Counted from the stretch's first letter, positions 25,615 through 34,881 are shown. The stretch: 43,002 nucleotides of DNA from Sphingobacterium sp. (GCA_022712315.1 JALAGS010000146.1:1-43002); one strand, 5' to 3'. Notes: generated by a model from the letters alone, not told the origin. Numbers and translations: made by a program.

Positions 25615-27382
25615 ATGAAAAGATTGTTTTATATACCTGTTGTTGCACTTTTGTTCAGTTCTTGCGAACTGAATGAGCTGCCAAAGGCAGGAGCTACCGA
25701 AGAAGATATCTTTGGTAGTGAAAGTGGATTAAAAAATTACAGTAACTCCTTCTATCGGAATATCACTTCGGGAAGTGACGCTTATAAGGGCGATGCAATG
25801 GCCGATTATTCGGCCGTAAACAGCCTAAATGATTTTATGGTCGGCGGTGCTTATAGCGCGGAGATCAGTTCGGGCTGGTCGTGGACGACCTTGCGCAATA
25901 TCAATCAATTGATCGCTAAGTGCAACAGTCCCAAATTGACTGATGCCATAAAAAATAATTATATCGGCCTGGCCCGCTTTTTTAGAGCTTGGTTTTATTA
26001 TGAAAAAGTGGTGCGCTTTGGCGATGTGCCTTGGGTAGATCATCCGCTGGCAGTGGATGAAACAGACATCCTCAAGGCACCACGCGATTCGCGCGAGGTG
26101 GTCATGAAGCATATCATGGAAGATTTAGACTTTGCCTACGCCAATATCACCAATACGGGAGGCGATGGCAGTACGGTTAATAAATGGACCGCACTTGGTC
26201 TAAAAACGAGGATTGCACTATTTGAGGGTACATTCCGTAAATATCATAAACTCAATCTTGCTACACAGCCGGAGGTATTTTTTCAGATGGCAGTAGATGC
26301 TGGAAAGATCTTAATGGAAAATGGCCCTTATGGACTTAATATCTCTGCAGATCCCAAGACCTCACAGCGGATGCTGTTTACAAGCAATGCACCGGTGACC
26401 AAAGAGGTTATGCTGGCTGTAACCTTTAGCAAGGATCTTGCGCTGTTGAATGATGCGAATTGGTGGTGGACGTCGGCTACCTATGGCCCTCGTCTGAGTT
26501 TAGTAAGACCCTTTATCAATACCTTTTTGAATGTTGATGGTACCCCTTATACCGATAGACCCAACTTTCAGACGGAGGAATTCTATGAGGAATGTCAAAA
26601 TCGTGACTTGCGGCTTGCACAGTTGATCCGCACACCGGGTTACTCGCGTAATGGACTGGCGGCACCTCCAAATTTTGCGAGTTTCACCTATACAGGCTAT
26701 CAGCCGATTAAGTATACATTGGATGATTCATATTATGACAACGGCGGGTACAATACGAATGCGGTGCCGCTAATGCGTTATGCGGAGGTGTTGCTAAATT
26801 ATGCTGAAGCAAAAACAGGAACTCGGTACCTTTACCGATGCGGACTGGTCCAAAACCATTGGTGCGCTACGTGAAAGAGCAGGGGTCAGTAGTGGAATCA
26901 ACAGCTTGCCGACCAAAGTTGATAATTATCTGAAAAATACATTCTTCCCTGATGTAAACAGTCCTGTGCTTTTGGAAATCCGCCGGGAAAGACAGGTAGA
27001 GCTGGCGCTGGAAGGATTCCGTTTCAACGATTTGAAACGCTGGAAACTTGGACCGTTAATGGCCAATTTACCTTGGACAGGTATCTATATTCCAGCGCTG
27101 GATAAATTGATCGATATCGATCATAATGGTACACCTGATGTTGTCTTTTATGACGGCAGTAAATCTGCTCCTTCGATCACTGTCCCTGCGGGAGTGGCCA
27201 AAGTGGCCATTGGAGGCAAGAGCACCAACTTCCAGACGATGACTTCAGACAATCACCTGGAATGGTTTAAAGCGGTGAAACGTACCTGGGATGATAACGG
27301 CAAACAATACCTTTACCCGATTCCGTCTGCAGCAATCGTGTTGAACAGTAATTTGACGCAGAATCCGGGTTGGAGCAAATAG
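25615..27382 (+). pseudogene. SusD/RagB-like lipoprotein, split by a 1-base frameshift
   Basis: A surface lipoprotein that lids the SusC barrel and binds substrate, about 588 residues if restored. The lipobox is LLFSSC with C17. The helical TPR-like SusD fold is evident (ARFFRAWFYYEKVVRFGDVPWVD). The C-terminus has the family-typical LLEIRRERQVELALEGFRFNDLKRW and the closing LNSNLTQNPGW. The first frame reads NYAEAK and then goes astray, ending at 26874; the second frame resumes QELGTFTDADWSKTIGALRERAGV. Removing one A from the A5 run at 26811-26815 restores one frame. With susC also broken, either the assembly has homopolymer errors here or the whole uptake pair is decaying. Confidence 0.9.
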
Positions 27383-27398
27383 TGCTTATTTGATCTGT

Positions 27399-27445
27399 AC
27401 TCCAATAAAAAGCCCCTTGCAATGCATGGGGCTTTTTATTGGAGT
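27399..27445. terminator. Strong intrinsic terminator after susD
   Basis: Perfect 18-bp stem: ACTCCAATAAAAAGCCCC (27399-27416) with GGGGCTTTTTATTGGAGT (27428-27445), loop of 11 nt. The GC-rich part of the stem sits next to internal A5/T5 tracts, so it can work in both directions. It separates the susCD unit from the Imm32 gene. Confidence 0.85.
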
Positions 27446-27507
27446 GAAGAATGTATTTTAAATTTAACTGATTTTAGTTAAGTTTAGGTGGAGCAAAGCC
27501 ACTATGT

Positions 27508-27765
27508 ATGAACTTAGAAATAAATTTACCGGTCTATAGCGAAGAGTTAGGACTACAGTCTTCTTGGGAGCCCGGATTCGAAATAGCGGTAAAGGTTACT
27601 CAAAACGAAGCCGTAATTAGTGCAAATAAACAAGGACTTATTTCTCTCGCTAAACAGCTGTTGATACTCGCTCAGGATGAAGTACCGAAAGGTTCTCATT
27701 TTCATCTGGATGAAACAAACACCCTAGAACAGGAATCTATTTCCCTGATCTTGGAAAAAAGATAA
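27508..27765 (+). CDS. Imm32-like immunity protein
   Basis: An 85-residue small soluble protein with the pattern I associate with Imm32 immunity proteins: EAVISANKQGLISLAKQLLILAQ followed by GSHFHLDETNTLEQESISLILEK. Such proteins neutralise toxins delivered by polymorphic-toxin or contact systems. No toxin gene lies nearby, so this is an orphan immunity gene. It sits inside what otherwise looks like a fucose-related polysaccharide locus, set off by the strong terminator upstream, which suggests a later insertion. The next gene begins 5 bp after the stop. Confidence 0.75.
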   Translation: MNLEINLPVYSEELGLQSSWEPGFEIAVKVTQNEAVISANKQGLISLAKQLLILAQDEVPKGSHFHLDETNTLEQESISLILEKR

Positions 27766-27770
27766 CTGTT

Positions 27771-28259
27771 ATGGTAAATTTAATGAGAATAGGGCTATTA
27801 AAAACATTAAAGACCGGTCTGTTATTTTTAATAGGTTGTGGCATAACCTCTAATGCAGTGGCTCAAGAAATTTTGTATGTATTTCCGGAGACAGTAGAGA
27901 AGATTTTAGATCAGCATTTGAGTAAATACAAGCTGAATGAGGACAAAGAAAGAGTCTATCTGACTTTGGATAGAAATGCGGAAATATATACGCTAACAAT
28001 ATCCACCTACTTCGTGGATCGTGATGATGATTTGACCCGGTGGATTAAAGGGAGCAATCGGATGGGGCTGGTCAATACCAAAAAATTTCCCCTATTGTTT
28101 GATATAGATTTTGATTTCGGAACACCAGATACGAAGGTCGTTGGTAACTTTGGAGAACGAGAAGGGCAGGTTAGACGTATGCGGGTTCTTTTGCATGGGT
28201 TTTATGTGAAGTTTAATAAAAGTGGAAAGATTTTGAGACAGTACGATGAGACGCTATAA
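27771..28259 (+). CDS. Small secreted hypothetical protein
   Basis: A 162-residue protein with a signal peptide (hydrophobic LLKTLKTGLLFLIGCGI, likely cleavage at SNAVA-Q near residue 31). No family is recognised. The mature part is mixed alpha/beta with TIQ-like strands (YTLTISTYFVDRDDD, LLFDIDFDFG) and no repeats. An alternative start at MRIGLL (27783) is possible and also leaves a good signal peptide. It follows Imm32 by 5 bp and is probably co-transcribed with it. The GC in IGCGI is not a strong lipobox. Function unknown; no link to the neighbours beyond position. Confidence 0.7.
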   Translation: MVNLMRIGLLKTLKTGLLFLIGCGITSNAVAQEILYVFPETVEKILDQHLSKYKLNEDKERVYLTLDRNAEIYTLTISTYFVDRDDDLTRWIKGSNRMGLVNTKKFPLLFDIDFDFGTPDTKVVGNFGEREGQVRRMRVLLHGFYVKFNKSGKILRQYDETL

Positions 28260-28262
28260 CTG

Positions 28263-28309
28263 CAATATTTTTCTTATAAAACCTAAAGAGCTTAATAAGA
28301 AAAATATTG
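28263..28309. repeat. AT-rich 15-bp inverted repeat, possible terminator
   Basis: CAATATTTTTCTTAT (28263-28277) pairs perfectly with ATAAGAAAAATATTG (28295-28309), loop of 17 nt, starting 4 bp after the stop of the small secreted protein and before the end of the convergent GH29 gene. It is symmetric and AT-rich, with no U tract beyond the stem; a role as transcript end or stabiliser is likely but uncertain. Confidence 0.5.
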
Positions 28310-28346
28310 ACACAGCTTCACATCACATCATCGGGTTTTGTTGTTG

Positions 28347-29753
28347 CTATCGACGCTCCTGATATACGCCAATTTCATGAATGATAGCACGATCTTTTTG
28401 GGGTTTGATGCTGAAACGTAATTTTTGTCCCAATACTTCGTCGAAGCGAAAGATCTTGATGCGGCCCTGCTGCACAGCCGTGGCTGCAATAGGTTGCCAT
28501 TTACCATCCTTCAGGTAAGATAGACTGTATTGTGCCGGATGATCTTTTCCTTCGGTAATGACGACACTGTTGAAGCTTTTGCTGCGGTCAAAATCCATTT
28601 CATACCAGAGCTCCCCCTGAACCAGCGGGTTGGAGACCCAGGCGCTGCCAAAATTATCATCGTTAGCAAAATCCATGATATTCATATCGTCACTCCAGCT
28701 GCTGTATGAAGGTACTTGCTTAGCGATATTGTGATCGACAATAGGAGCTTGGTAGTCTGGTAAGGTGCTGTAGTTGGGCCTGTTTTTGTACAATGTGCCG
28801 ATTTTTTTTAAGGCGTCGAGCGCATTCTGATCCATGAGGCCATCACTGTTTGGAGCTACATTGAGCATAAAGTTGCAATAGGCACTGTTGTAGGGGATAA
28901 TGAATTTCTCAACCAGCTCATTGACATCCTTAACAGCTGTATTTGGAAATGAGGTTTTCCAGAACCAATTCTGCTGTAAAGGAAGGCAAGCCATCGCAGG
29001 GAGTTTGTTGTGTTCTTTGGAAATAAATTGCCCAGCTCCTTGTTCGTAAGATTTGATATCTGTATAAAAGAGGGCATCACCGGGGTATTTTGCGGAATTG
29101 AGATCCATCAATAAGCATTTGGGCTGTAATGATTTGACAAGGTAGTAGATGTCATCGAAAGGAACATCATCGTAAGAAATGCGTGACCAAGGTGCATCCC
29201 AGCCATCAATCACCAAGGCGTCAATTTCTCCATATTGGGTGAGCAATTCGGTCAGCTGATCTTTGATCAGCTGGATATGGGCTTTGGTAATTGTGTGCGG
29301 CCGTATACCTTGGTGCATATCCAGTATCGAATAATACAACATAACCCGAAGACCATTTTTGCGAAAGGCTTCCGTAAACTCCTTGACAACATCACGGTGT
29401 AAAGGTGTATTCATGACGTTGTAGTCTGTGGTTTTGGTGTTCCAGATCGGGAAGCCACTGTGGTGCTTTGTTGTCAGGCAGCCGTAACTCATATTTGCCG
29501 ATTTGGCCGCTTTGGCCCATTGATCTGCATTGAGTTTGGGCGATTTAAACAATTCAAGAGCAGCATTGGGATCGGACCAGTCCTGTTCCATAAAAGTTGG
29601 CATACCATAATGGATAAACATGCCAAATCCTAGATTGACAAAATCGAGCTGGCTCTGCTCAAGTACTTTTTTTGAAAAACTGGTTTGCGCAAACAGATTT
29701 TGGCCCAGCAGGAGGTAACATAGACAGAGTAGCGTCTGGGAAATTTTGGACAT
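28347..29753 (-). CDS. GH29 alpha-L-fucosidase with C-terminal discoidin-like domain
   Basis: A 468-residue exported enzyme, predicted to remove terminal alpha-L-fucose from glycans. A signal peptide (LLCLCYLLLGQNLFA) is followed by the GH29 barrel: GFGMFIHYGMPTF (about 42-54), CLTTKHHSGFPIW (about 92-104) and EIDALVIDGWDAPW, whose D183 fits the nucleophile. The last about 120 residues form an F5/8 type C (CBM32-like) domain, with WYEMDFDRSKSFNSVVITE. The motif around D183 (VIDGWD) differs from the usual WFDGGW, so the substrate may not be simple fucosides. It is divergent from the two-component system, with shared 11-bp repeats between them. Confidence 0.9.
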   Translation of the reverse strand: MSKISQTLLCLCYLLLGQNLFAQTSFSKKVLEQSQLDFVNLGFGMFIHYGMPTFMEQDWSDPNAALELFKSPKLNADQWAKAAKSANMSYGCLTTKHHSGFPIWNTKTTDYNVMNTPLHRDVVKEFTEAFRKNGLRVMLYYSILDMHQGIRPHTITKAHIQLIKDQLTELLTQYGEIDALVIDGWDAPWSRISYDDVPFDDIYYLVKSLQPKCLLMDLNSAKYPGDALFYTDIKSYEQGAGQFISKEHNKLPAMACLPLQQNWFWKTSFPNTAVKDVNELVEKFIIPYNSAYCNFMLNVAPNSDGLMDQNALDALKKIGTLYKNRPNYSTLPDYQAPIVDHNIAKQVPSYSSWSDDMNIMDFANDDNFGSAWVSNPLVQGELWYEMDFDRSKSFNSVVITEGKDHPAQYSLSYLKDGKWQPIAATAVQQGRIKIFRFDEVLGQKLRFSIKPQKDRAIIHEIGVYQERR

Positions 29754-29816
29754 AATTTGCTAATTTGTTAGGCTGTAAAGATAGGACAAGGAGGAGTAAC
29801 CTGTATTTAACAGAAA

Positions 29817-29844
29817 CCTAATGAATGCCTAATAAAAGCCTAAT
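29817..29844. promoter_or_regulatory. Three CCTAAT direct repeats, 11-bp period
   Basis: CCTAAT at 29817-29822, 29828-29833 and 29839-29844, exactly one helical turn apart, as in PhoB/OmpR-family response-regulator sites. It lies 40 bp before the histidine kinase ATG. On the minus strand it lies about 34 bp upstream of a -7-like TATCTTTA (29776-29783) for the GH29 gene. Confidence 0.6.
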
Positions 29845-29883
29845 GGGTATCTTGGATCGATAAATAGATGTTATTTTTAAACC

Positions 29884-31302
29884 ATGAACAGCGCCGGTAG
29901 AAATATATATCCCTGGGCATTTGGCACCAGCTTCCTGATCTTGACCCTGTTGATCGGTTTTTTGATCTTCAATACGTATAAGCTTGAAGATAAAAATTAC
30001 CAGATTGGACAGCTCAATCTGATTCAGAATGCCTATGGTGCTGCAGTAATGGACGATAAGATATTCCCCGGTGGTAATACGATATTCCAGACTTCATTAG
30101 TGCCATGTCTTTCGATCTGGTATAAAAAAAAGCACACTGGTGCCTCAGATGCTTCTGAATTTGCACAACAATGTATGGAACCTTTTCTCAAGCGCTTGCG
30201 GCAAGAGCAATCACTGGATAGTATCTTTCAGCAGATTGTACAGCAGCAGCAACTTGATAGAGATCTTGTCTATCTATTCCATTTTGATAAATTGGAAGTT
30301 TACGATGCTGCTGCTAAGGATTGGAAGGTCTTTTATGAAACGGCTAGCGATAATCCTGCTGGGGCCATAAGCGGTAGACTTGAAAATCCTGGGCTAAATA
30401 ATCGGGTATTTGAACTATCGGTGAGTGATAAAAATCCATTTCCCTATCGATTTACGTATAGCCTATATGTAGATTATGAGAATCGAGGCTGGCGAATTTT
30501 CCAACAAATGGTACCTGTTTTTTTGCTGTCTTTGGCTTGTATTGCCGTCATTGTGCTGCTTAGTTACCGGACCTATAAAAATTGGATCAGCCAGCGTAAG
30601 CTCGCTGATCTCAAAACAAGTTTTCTGAACCATATGCGGCATGAATTCAATACACCGCTGACGACAATCCTGATCAGTGCACACAGCCTGATTGACCGTG
30701 AAACCAATAAAGATGAGCGGGAAGTGATGCAGCTGGGGCTAATCGTGGAGCGGCAGGCAAAGCGGCTCAAAGCTTATTTTGAACAGGTCATGGGATCTGT
30801 TGCCTTACAAGAACGGCCACCAAAAGTCGTGCAGCTTCCGCTGAACCAGCTTACGCAGCAGCTGCTGGATGAGCTCCGTTTGCGTTATCAAGATGAGATT
30901 GAAATCCGATACGAAGCACTATTGTCTGACGTGGAAATGAAACTAGACGAAGATTATTATTTTTCGATCTTAGATAACCTAGTTTCCAATGCCATCAAAT
31001 TTAATGACAGTGATCAAAAAACTATAGGGTTTACCTGGCAGTTGACAGAAGACCAATATTGTCTCAAAGTCGCAGATAATGGGGCTGGTATAGCCTCCAA
31101 TGAACGTTCTAAAGTATTTACAGCATTTTATCGGGGAAGATTATCGGGCAATAAACCTGGGCTTGGATTAGGTTTGTATTACATTAAATCTTGTTTGGAC
31201 CGGTTGGGCTGGACAATTCATATCGAAGAGAAGCCAAGTGCTGGTACGATTTTTTATATTTACATGGGCAATGCGGCATTCAATGGCAAAAGACAAGATT
31301 GA
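29884..31302 (+). CDS. Sensor histidine kinase (HisKA)
   Basis: A 472-residue membrane kinase. Two membrane helices (about 13-33 and 211-232) frame an extracytoplasmic sensor of about 175 residues without recognised family, then a HisKA domain with phospho-acceptor H253 (FLNHMRHEFNTPL) and a HATPase domain with N-box NLVSNAIKF, G1 DNGAGI and G2 GLGLGLYY. Its 3' end overlaps the response regulator start by 20 bp, so expression is translationally linked. It is divergent from GH29, so the sensor probably detects a glycan-related signal. Confidence 0.93.
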   Translation: MNSAGRNIYPWAFGTSFLILTLLIGFLIFNTYKLEDKNYQIGQLNLIQNAYGAAVMDDKIFPGGNTIFQTSLVPCLSIWYKKKHTGASDASEFAQQCMEPFLKRLRQEQSLDSIFQQIVQQQQLDRDLVYLFHFDKLEVYDAAAKDWKVFYETASDNPAGAISGRLENPGLNNRVFELSVSDKNPFPYRFTYSLYVDYENRGWRIFQQMVPVFLLSLACIAVIVLLSYRTYKNWISQRKLADLKTSFLNHMRHEFNTPLTTILISAHSLIDRETNKDEREVMQLGLIVERQAKRLKAYFEQVMGSVALQERPPKVVQLPLNQLTQQLLDELRLRYQDEIEIRYEALLSDVEMKLDEDYYFSILDNLVSNAIKFNDSDQKTIGFTWQLTEDQYCLKVADNGAGIASNERSKVFTAFYRGRLSGNKPGLGLGLYYIKSCLDRLGWTIHIEEKPSAGTIFYIYMGNAAFNGKRQD

Positions 31303-31987
31303 TATTCTTTTGATCGAAGACGAACCCGATCTGGGTGAGGTTTTTTCGCGCTATTTGCGCTACAAAGGATTTACGGTAATTTGGGAAAGTACCGCTGAAG
31401 GGGGCTGGGAAAATTTTCAGCGTGTTTCGGTCAAACTCCTGATCATCGATATCCAGCTGCCCGATGGTAACGGTTTTGATCTTGCGCAACGGATGATCGC
31501 TAGTAATCCGGGACAGCCTGTTTTCTTTTTGACAGCACTTCATGAACGCAACTCTCGATTAAAGGGGCTTTCTTTAGGCGCTGTTGATTATATTGCCAAA
31601 CCTTTTGATATGGACGAAATATTGCTCAAGATTCGTAATTTATTGAAGGTGGCATCCGTTTCAGACAAAGATGCACTTTTACAGGTAGAATTGCAGATAG
31701 GCAACCTGCGGCTCAATATGGAGCGGTTTACACTGGATAATGGTCTGCAGCAGGTGCAAAAACTCACTGTCAGGGAAGCAGAATTGCTGCATTTTTTGAT
31801 TCTGAATAAAAATATGTTGGTCAGCAAAAAAGATCTACTCTTGCAATTTTGGGGCAATACAGATTTCTTCAATGGCAAGAGTTTGGAAGTTTTTATCTCC
31901 AGGCTTCGCAAATTGTTGCAGATGGATCGTAAACTCCACATCGAAAGTATCTATGGTGCGGGTTATATATTACATGAACCTATCTAA
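31283..31987 (+). CDS. OmpR/PhoB-type response regulator
   Basis: A 234-residue regulator: receiver (1-118) with E12/D13, phospho-acceptor D56 (LLIIDIQLPDGNGFDLA), T84 and K106 (YIAKPF), then a winged-helix DNA-binding domain (about 135-234, with LTVREAELLHFLILN and KSLEVFISRLRKLL). The longer in-frame start at 31238 would overlap the kinase by 65 bp and adds a hydrophobic lead (LVRFFIFTWAM), so MAKDKIDILLIEDE at 31283 is chosen. The natural target is the CCTAAT triple repeat at 29817, since OmpR-type dimers bind tandem sites one turn apart. Confidence 0.93.
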   Translation: MAKDKIDILLIEDEPDLGEVFSRYLRYKGFTVIWESTAEGGWENFQRVSVKLLIIDIQLPDGNGFDLAQRMIASNPGQPVFFLTALHERNSRLKGLSLGAVDYIAKPFDMDEILLKIRNLLKVASVSDKDALLQVELQIGNLRLNMERFTLDNGLQQVQKLTVREAELLHFLILNKNMLVSKKDLLLQFWGNTDFFNGKSLEVFISRLRKLLQMDRKLHIESIYGAGYILHEPI

Positions 31988-32013
31988 TTCTTTTTTACAC
32001 GAATAGCAATACA

Positions 32014-32598
32014 ATGATATACGAAAATATTCTAAAAAATGTGTCTAAGTGCATTACGTTGACCGCAGAAGAGACCGAGCAGTTCACCGGTATATTAACG
32101 ACAAAAAAAGTTCCCAAGAAGACCATGTTATTGGAAGAAGGGGAGATCTGCCAGTTTGAAGGTTACCTGCAAAAGGGCTGTGTGCGGATCTACTACCTCG
32201 ACGAAAATGGCTTCGAAGTAACTTTAGCCTTTGCGGTCGAAGACTGGTGGATCAGTGATATTGCATCTTTTCATTATCATACGCCTTCGAGCCTCTACAT
32301 GGAAACATTAGAAGATAGTGAGTTTTTAATGCTGACACCAGATACCAAAGAACGGCTGCTGGAGACGATTCCAAAATTTGAACGTGTATTTCGTATGCTG
32401 GTTCAGCGCCGGCTTGCTGTTTTGCAAAATAGGTTGATCCATACGATGGCCAAACCTGCGGCTGATCGATACCTCGAATTTATCGAGCTTTATCCTACGA
32501 TATCCCAGCGAGTGCCACAGTATTATATTGCTTCTTATTTGGGCGTTTCGCCGGAATTTGTCAGTATTATACGAAAACGGCTTGCAGCAAAGAAATAA
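32014..32598 (+). CDS. Crp/Fnr family regulator (short)
   Basis: A 194-residue Crp-like protein with a cNMP-type beta-roll (about 20-115, with LLEEGEICQFEGYLQKGCVRIYY) and a C-terminal helix-turn-helix (YYIASYLGVSPEFVSIIRKR). It belongs to the short Crp class common in Bacteroidota, usually placed beside a target enzyme. It is 27 bp downstream of the response regulator and may be co-transcribed with it. It lacks the N-terminal cysteine cluster seen in the regulator at 4225. Ligand unknown. Confidence 0.9.
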   Translation: MIYENILKNVSKCITLTAEETEQFTGILTTKKVPKKTMLLEEGEICQFEGYLQKGCVRIYYLDENGFEVTLAFAVEDWWISDIASFHYHTPSSLYMETLEDSEFLMLTPDTKERLLETIPKFERVFRMLVQRRLAVLQNRLIHTMAKPAADRYLEFIELYPTISQRVPQYYIASYLGVSPEFVSIIRKRLAAKK

Positions 32599-32720
32599 TA
32601 GCAGCATTTGTTGCCAATGGCTCAATAACCTCGGATGTAGTTTTAAATACTTAAGGATTGGGCTATTTTTATGCTTGAGCTTTTGAGGATGTATAAATTG
32701 AGCTTTCCGACAATTGGATT

Positions 32721-32752
32721 TTGTAAAAGGTATTGGATATTTGTTACCTTTA
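32721..32752 (+). promoter_or_regulatory. Candidate Bacteroidota promoter for the AraC gene
   Basis: TTG (32721-32723), 21 bp, then TACCTTTA (32745-32752), one mismatch from the TAnnTTTG -7 consensus and good spacing. Transcription would start near 32759, about 54 nt before the ATG at 32813. Confidence 0.4.
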
Positions 32753-32812
32753 GGCTAGGGCGGTGTTTGGATATCGGTACCAATGATCGCTGGCCTGTAT
32801 AAAGAAATAATA

Positions 32813-33628
32813 ATGAGCATAGAAGAGAATGATTTCGGGAAAGCTTTTTTGTATTCCTGTTATGTCGAAAAAGTATTTGGTCATGAACAGTTTATCCCTG
32901 AGCATGTGGTCTTTTTTCAGCTGTCGGGTGAGACGCATCTCGACCATCAGAAGGGAAAACTGATCGCTACCGAGGGGCAGCTTGTTGTGGCGCGTAGAAA
33001 CCAATTGGCGAAAGCTTTTAAGCATCCGGCAGCCAATAATGTTTACAAATCTGTTTCCGTATTGTTGCAAGGGGATCGCTTGAAGCAATACGCGATGGAT
33101 CATCACCTTAGTTCGGATAAAAAATACATAGGAGAGTCTAATGTGGTGCTGGAAAGCGACCTGTTTATCCAAAGTTATTTCGAATCATTGACTCCTTATG
33201 CCGAGGCCGCCGACCGCGTGAGTCCGCAGATGGAACAGATCAAAATCTATGAATTGATTACCTTATTATTGGAAAGTTATCCGCAGCTGAAAGATCTGTT
33301 GTTTGACTTTTCGGAGCCACATAAGATAGATCTGGAACAGTTTATGGTCAGAAACTATCGGTACAATGTACCCCTCGAAAACTTTGCGAAACTGACCGGC
33401 CGTAGCTTAGCGAGTTTTAAACGTGATTTTGAAAAGATATTTCAGACATCACCTCGAAAATGGCTACAGGAAAAGCGTCTTTCCGAGGCCTATTACCTGA
33501 TCGAAAATAAGCGTCAAAAACCTTCCGATTTTTATCTCGATCTCGGCTTTGAAAACCTCTCTCATTTTTATGCTTCTTTCAAAGAGAAGTTTGGGATAAC
33601 GCCGGCGACCATCAACTCGGTCGCATAG
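32813..33628 (+). CDS. AraC family transcriptional regulator (ExsA-like N-terminus)
   Basis: A 271-residue regulator. The N-terminal half has a cupin-like sensor with PEHVVFFQLSGETHLDHQ and VVARRNQLAK, resembling ExsA-type AraC proteins. The C-terminus has two HTH units (LENFAKLTGRSLASFKRDFEK, with FQTSPRKWLQEKRLSEAYYLI, then YLDLGFENLSHFYASFKEKFG). MSIEENDF at 32813 is preferred over the ATG at 32783, which adds ten residues before the sensor and lies nearer the predicted transcription start. It converges on the MBL-fold gene only 2 bp away. The target is unknown; the neighbouring hydrolase is a candidate. Confidence 0.9.
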   Translation: MSIEENDFGKAFLYSCYVEKVFGHEQFIPEHVVFFQLSGETHLDHQKGKLIATEGQLVVARRNQLAKAFKHPAANNVYKSVSVLLQGDRLKQYAMDHHLSSDKKYIGESNVVLESDLFIQSYFESLTPYAEAADRVSPQMEQIKIYELITLLLESYPQLKDLLFDFSEPHKIDLEQFMVRNYRYNVPLENFAKLTGRSLASFKRDFEKIFQTSPRKWLQEKRLSEAYYLIENKRQKPSDFYLDLGFENLSHFYASFKEKFGITPATINSVA

Positions 33629-33630
33629 AA

Positions 33631-34761
33631 CTATTTTCTCCACCAATAGCTAGGTTCTGTAGGAGCCTGATCAAGGTTGATGACCTGGCCGATCATCGGA
33701 GTGAGCAAAGGTTGCTGCTGTTTTGCAGCTTCCGCGGAAATGCGTTCCAAGGGCTCGTTCCAGGCATGATTGGCAAGTACAAACTTAGATGAATGGACGG
33801 GAAACAGCAAGGTGGCTTTGAGGTCATGTGCTGCTTGGACAACCTCTTCTGGCATCATGTGGATATGTTTCCAGCTGAGATCATATTGGCCATTTTCCAA
33901 TATGGCGAGATCAAAGGGACCTAATTGATTGCCGATTTCTTTAAAATGGCTATCGTAGCCACTATCTCCTCCTAAATAGAGTTTTAGGGAAGGTGTCTGG
34001 AGGACGTAGGAGGCCCATAAGGTATTAGCAGTAAAGATGCTGCGACCTGAGAAATGTCGTGCCGGGGTGACCGTTATCTGAAATCCGTCGCCAAGATCGA
34101 CCTGATCCCACCAGTCTTTTTCGATGATCTGTTCGGGACGATATCCCCAATATTCGAGGTGGGAGCCAACACCAAGACCAACAATAACTTTTCCAACTCG
34201 GGGCTGTAAAGCCTTTAGCGTTTTGTAGTCCATGTGATCGTAATGATCGTGTGATATAAATAGAAAGTCAATCTGAGGGAGGTCAGCCAGGGTAGAGACA
34301 TCGGCCCCTTTAAAAGCCTTTACACTGCCCGGAATAGGAGAGGCGCTGCCACTAAAAACGGGGTCAACAAGTATGTTCTTGCCATCTAAACGAAGAAAAT
34401 AGGAGGAATGGCCAAACCAAACAAGTCCGTGAGACTGACTTAGCAGTTTTGTCCAGTCAATGCTCATCGTAGGTATAGCGTGCTTGGGACTTGTTTCGTC
34501 CGAGCGCTTAAAAAAATAATCGTATAGGACCACCGTCCAAGGTTGTGTTAACTGTGGTGTGGGACTCATATTGCGAAATTTACCGTCCTTAAATTGCTTG
34601 GATAGTTGTATGCGCTGAAGTCTTTCGCCCGAAGGTCTTCTGCCAAATTGTGGGTGCATCATATATAGTCCGATGAAAGCGATGAGAACAGTCAGCCCTA
34701 AGATTGTTCTTTTCAAAAACCGAAGCCACTTATTGCTGTTGTTTCTTGTTGTCATCTGCAT
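33631..34761 (-). CDS. MBL-fold metal-dependent hydrolase, membrane-anchored (NAPE-PLD/UlaG-like)
   Basis: A 376-residue beta-lactamase-fold hydrolase. An N-terminal membrane anchor (about 18-35) is followed by the catalytic domain, with LVWFGHSSYFLRLDGKNILVDP, the metal motif H171-D-H173-Y-D175-H176 (SHDHYDHMD), the histidine in PARHFSG (about 239), the aspartate in LYLGGDSGYD and the histidine in LLFPVHSSKF. This arrangement matches the NAPE-PLD/UlaG group, which acts on phosphodiesters, lactones or similar bonds. The substrate is not indicated by neighbours. No terminator lies between its stop and that of the convergent AraC gene. Confidence 0.9.
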   Translation of the reverse strand: MQMTTRNNSNKWLRFLKRTILGLTVLIAFIGLYMMHPQFGRRPSGERLQRIQLSKQFKDGKFRNMSPTPQLTQPWTVVLYDYFFKRSDETSPKHAIPTMSIDWTKLLSQSHGLVWFGHSSYFLRLDGKNILVDPVFSGSASPIPGSVKAFKGADVSTLADLPQIDFLFISHDHYDHMDYKTLKALQPRVGKVIVGLGVGSHLEYWGYRPEQIIEKDWWDQVDLGDGFQITVTPARHFSGRSIFTANTLWASYVLQTPSLKLYLGGDSGYDSHFKEIGNQLGPFDLAILENGQYDLSWKHIHMMPEEVVQAAHDLKATLLFPVHSSKFVLANHAWNEPLERISAEAAKQQQPLLTPMIGQVINLDQAPTEPSYWWRK

Positions 34762-34881
34762 TGTTGTATGGCAACAAAGATAGGACTCAAAAGGAGGTTA
34801 TTTTTTCGCCGATGGCTCAGTTTTATGTGCTGTATGGCTCAGGGTAGTTGACCCGTGAAGGCGGTATTGGAAAATTTATCG

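Noticed and set aside
24157..26815. Programmed ribosomal frameshifting in susC and susD
   Set aside because: The sites are simple short homopolymers without slippery heptamers or downstream structure, and shift in opposite directions; sequencing error or mutation is simpler.
29817..29844. CRISPR-like or satellite repeat
   Set aside because: Only three 6-bp units at helical spacing in a promoter region; far too short for an array.
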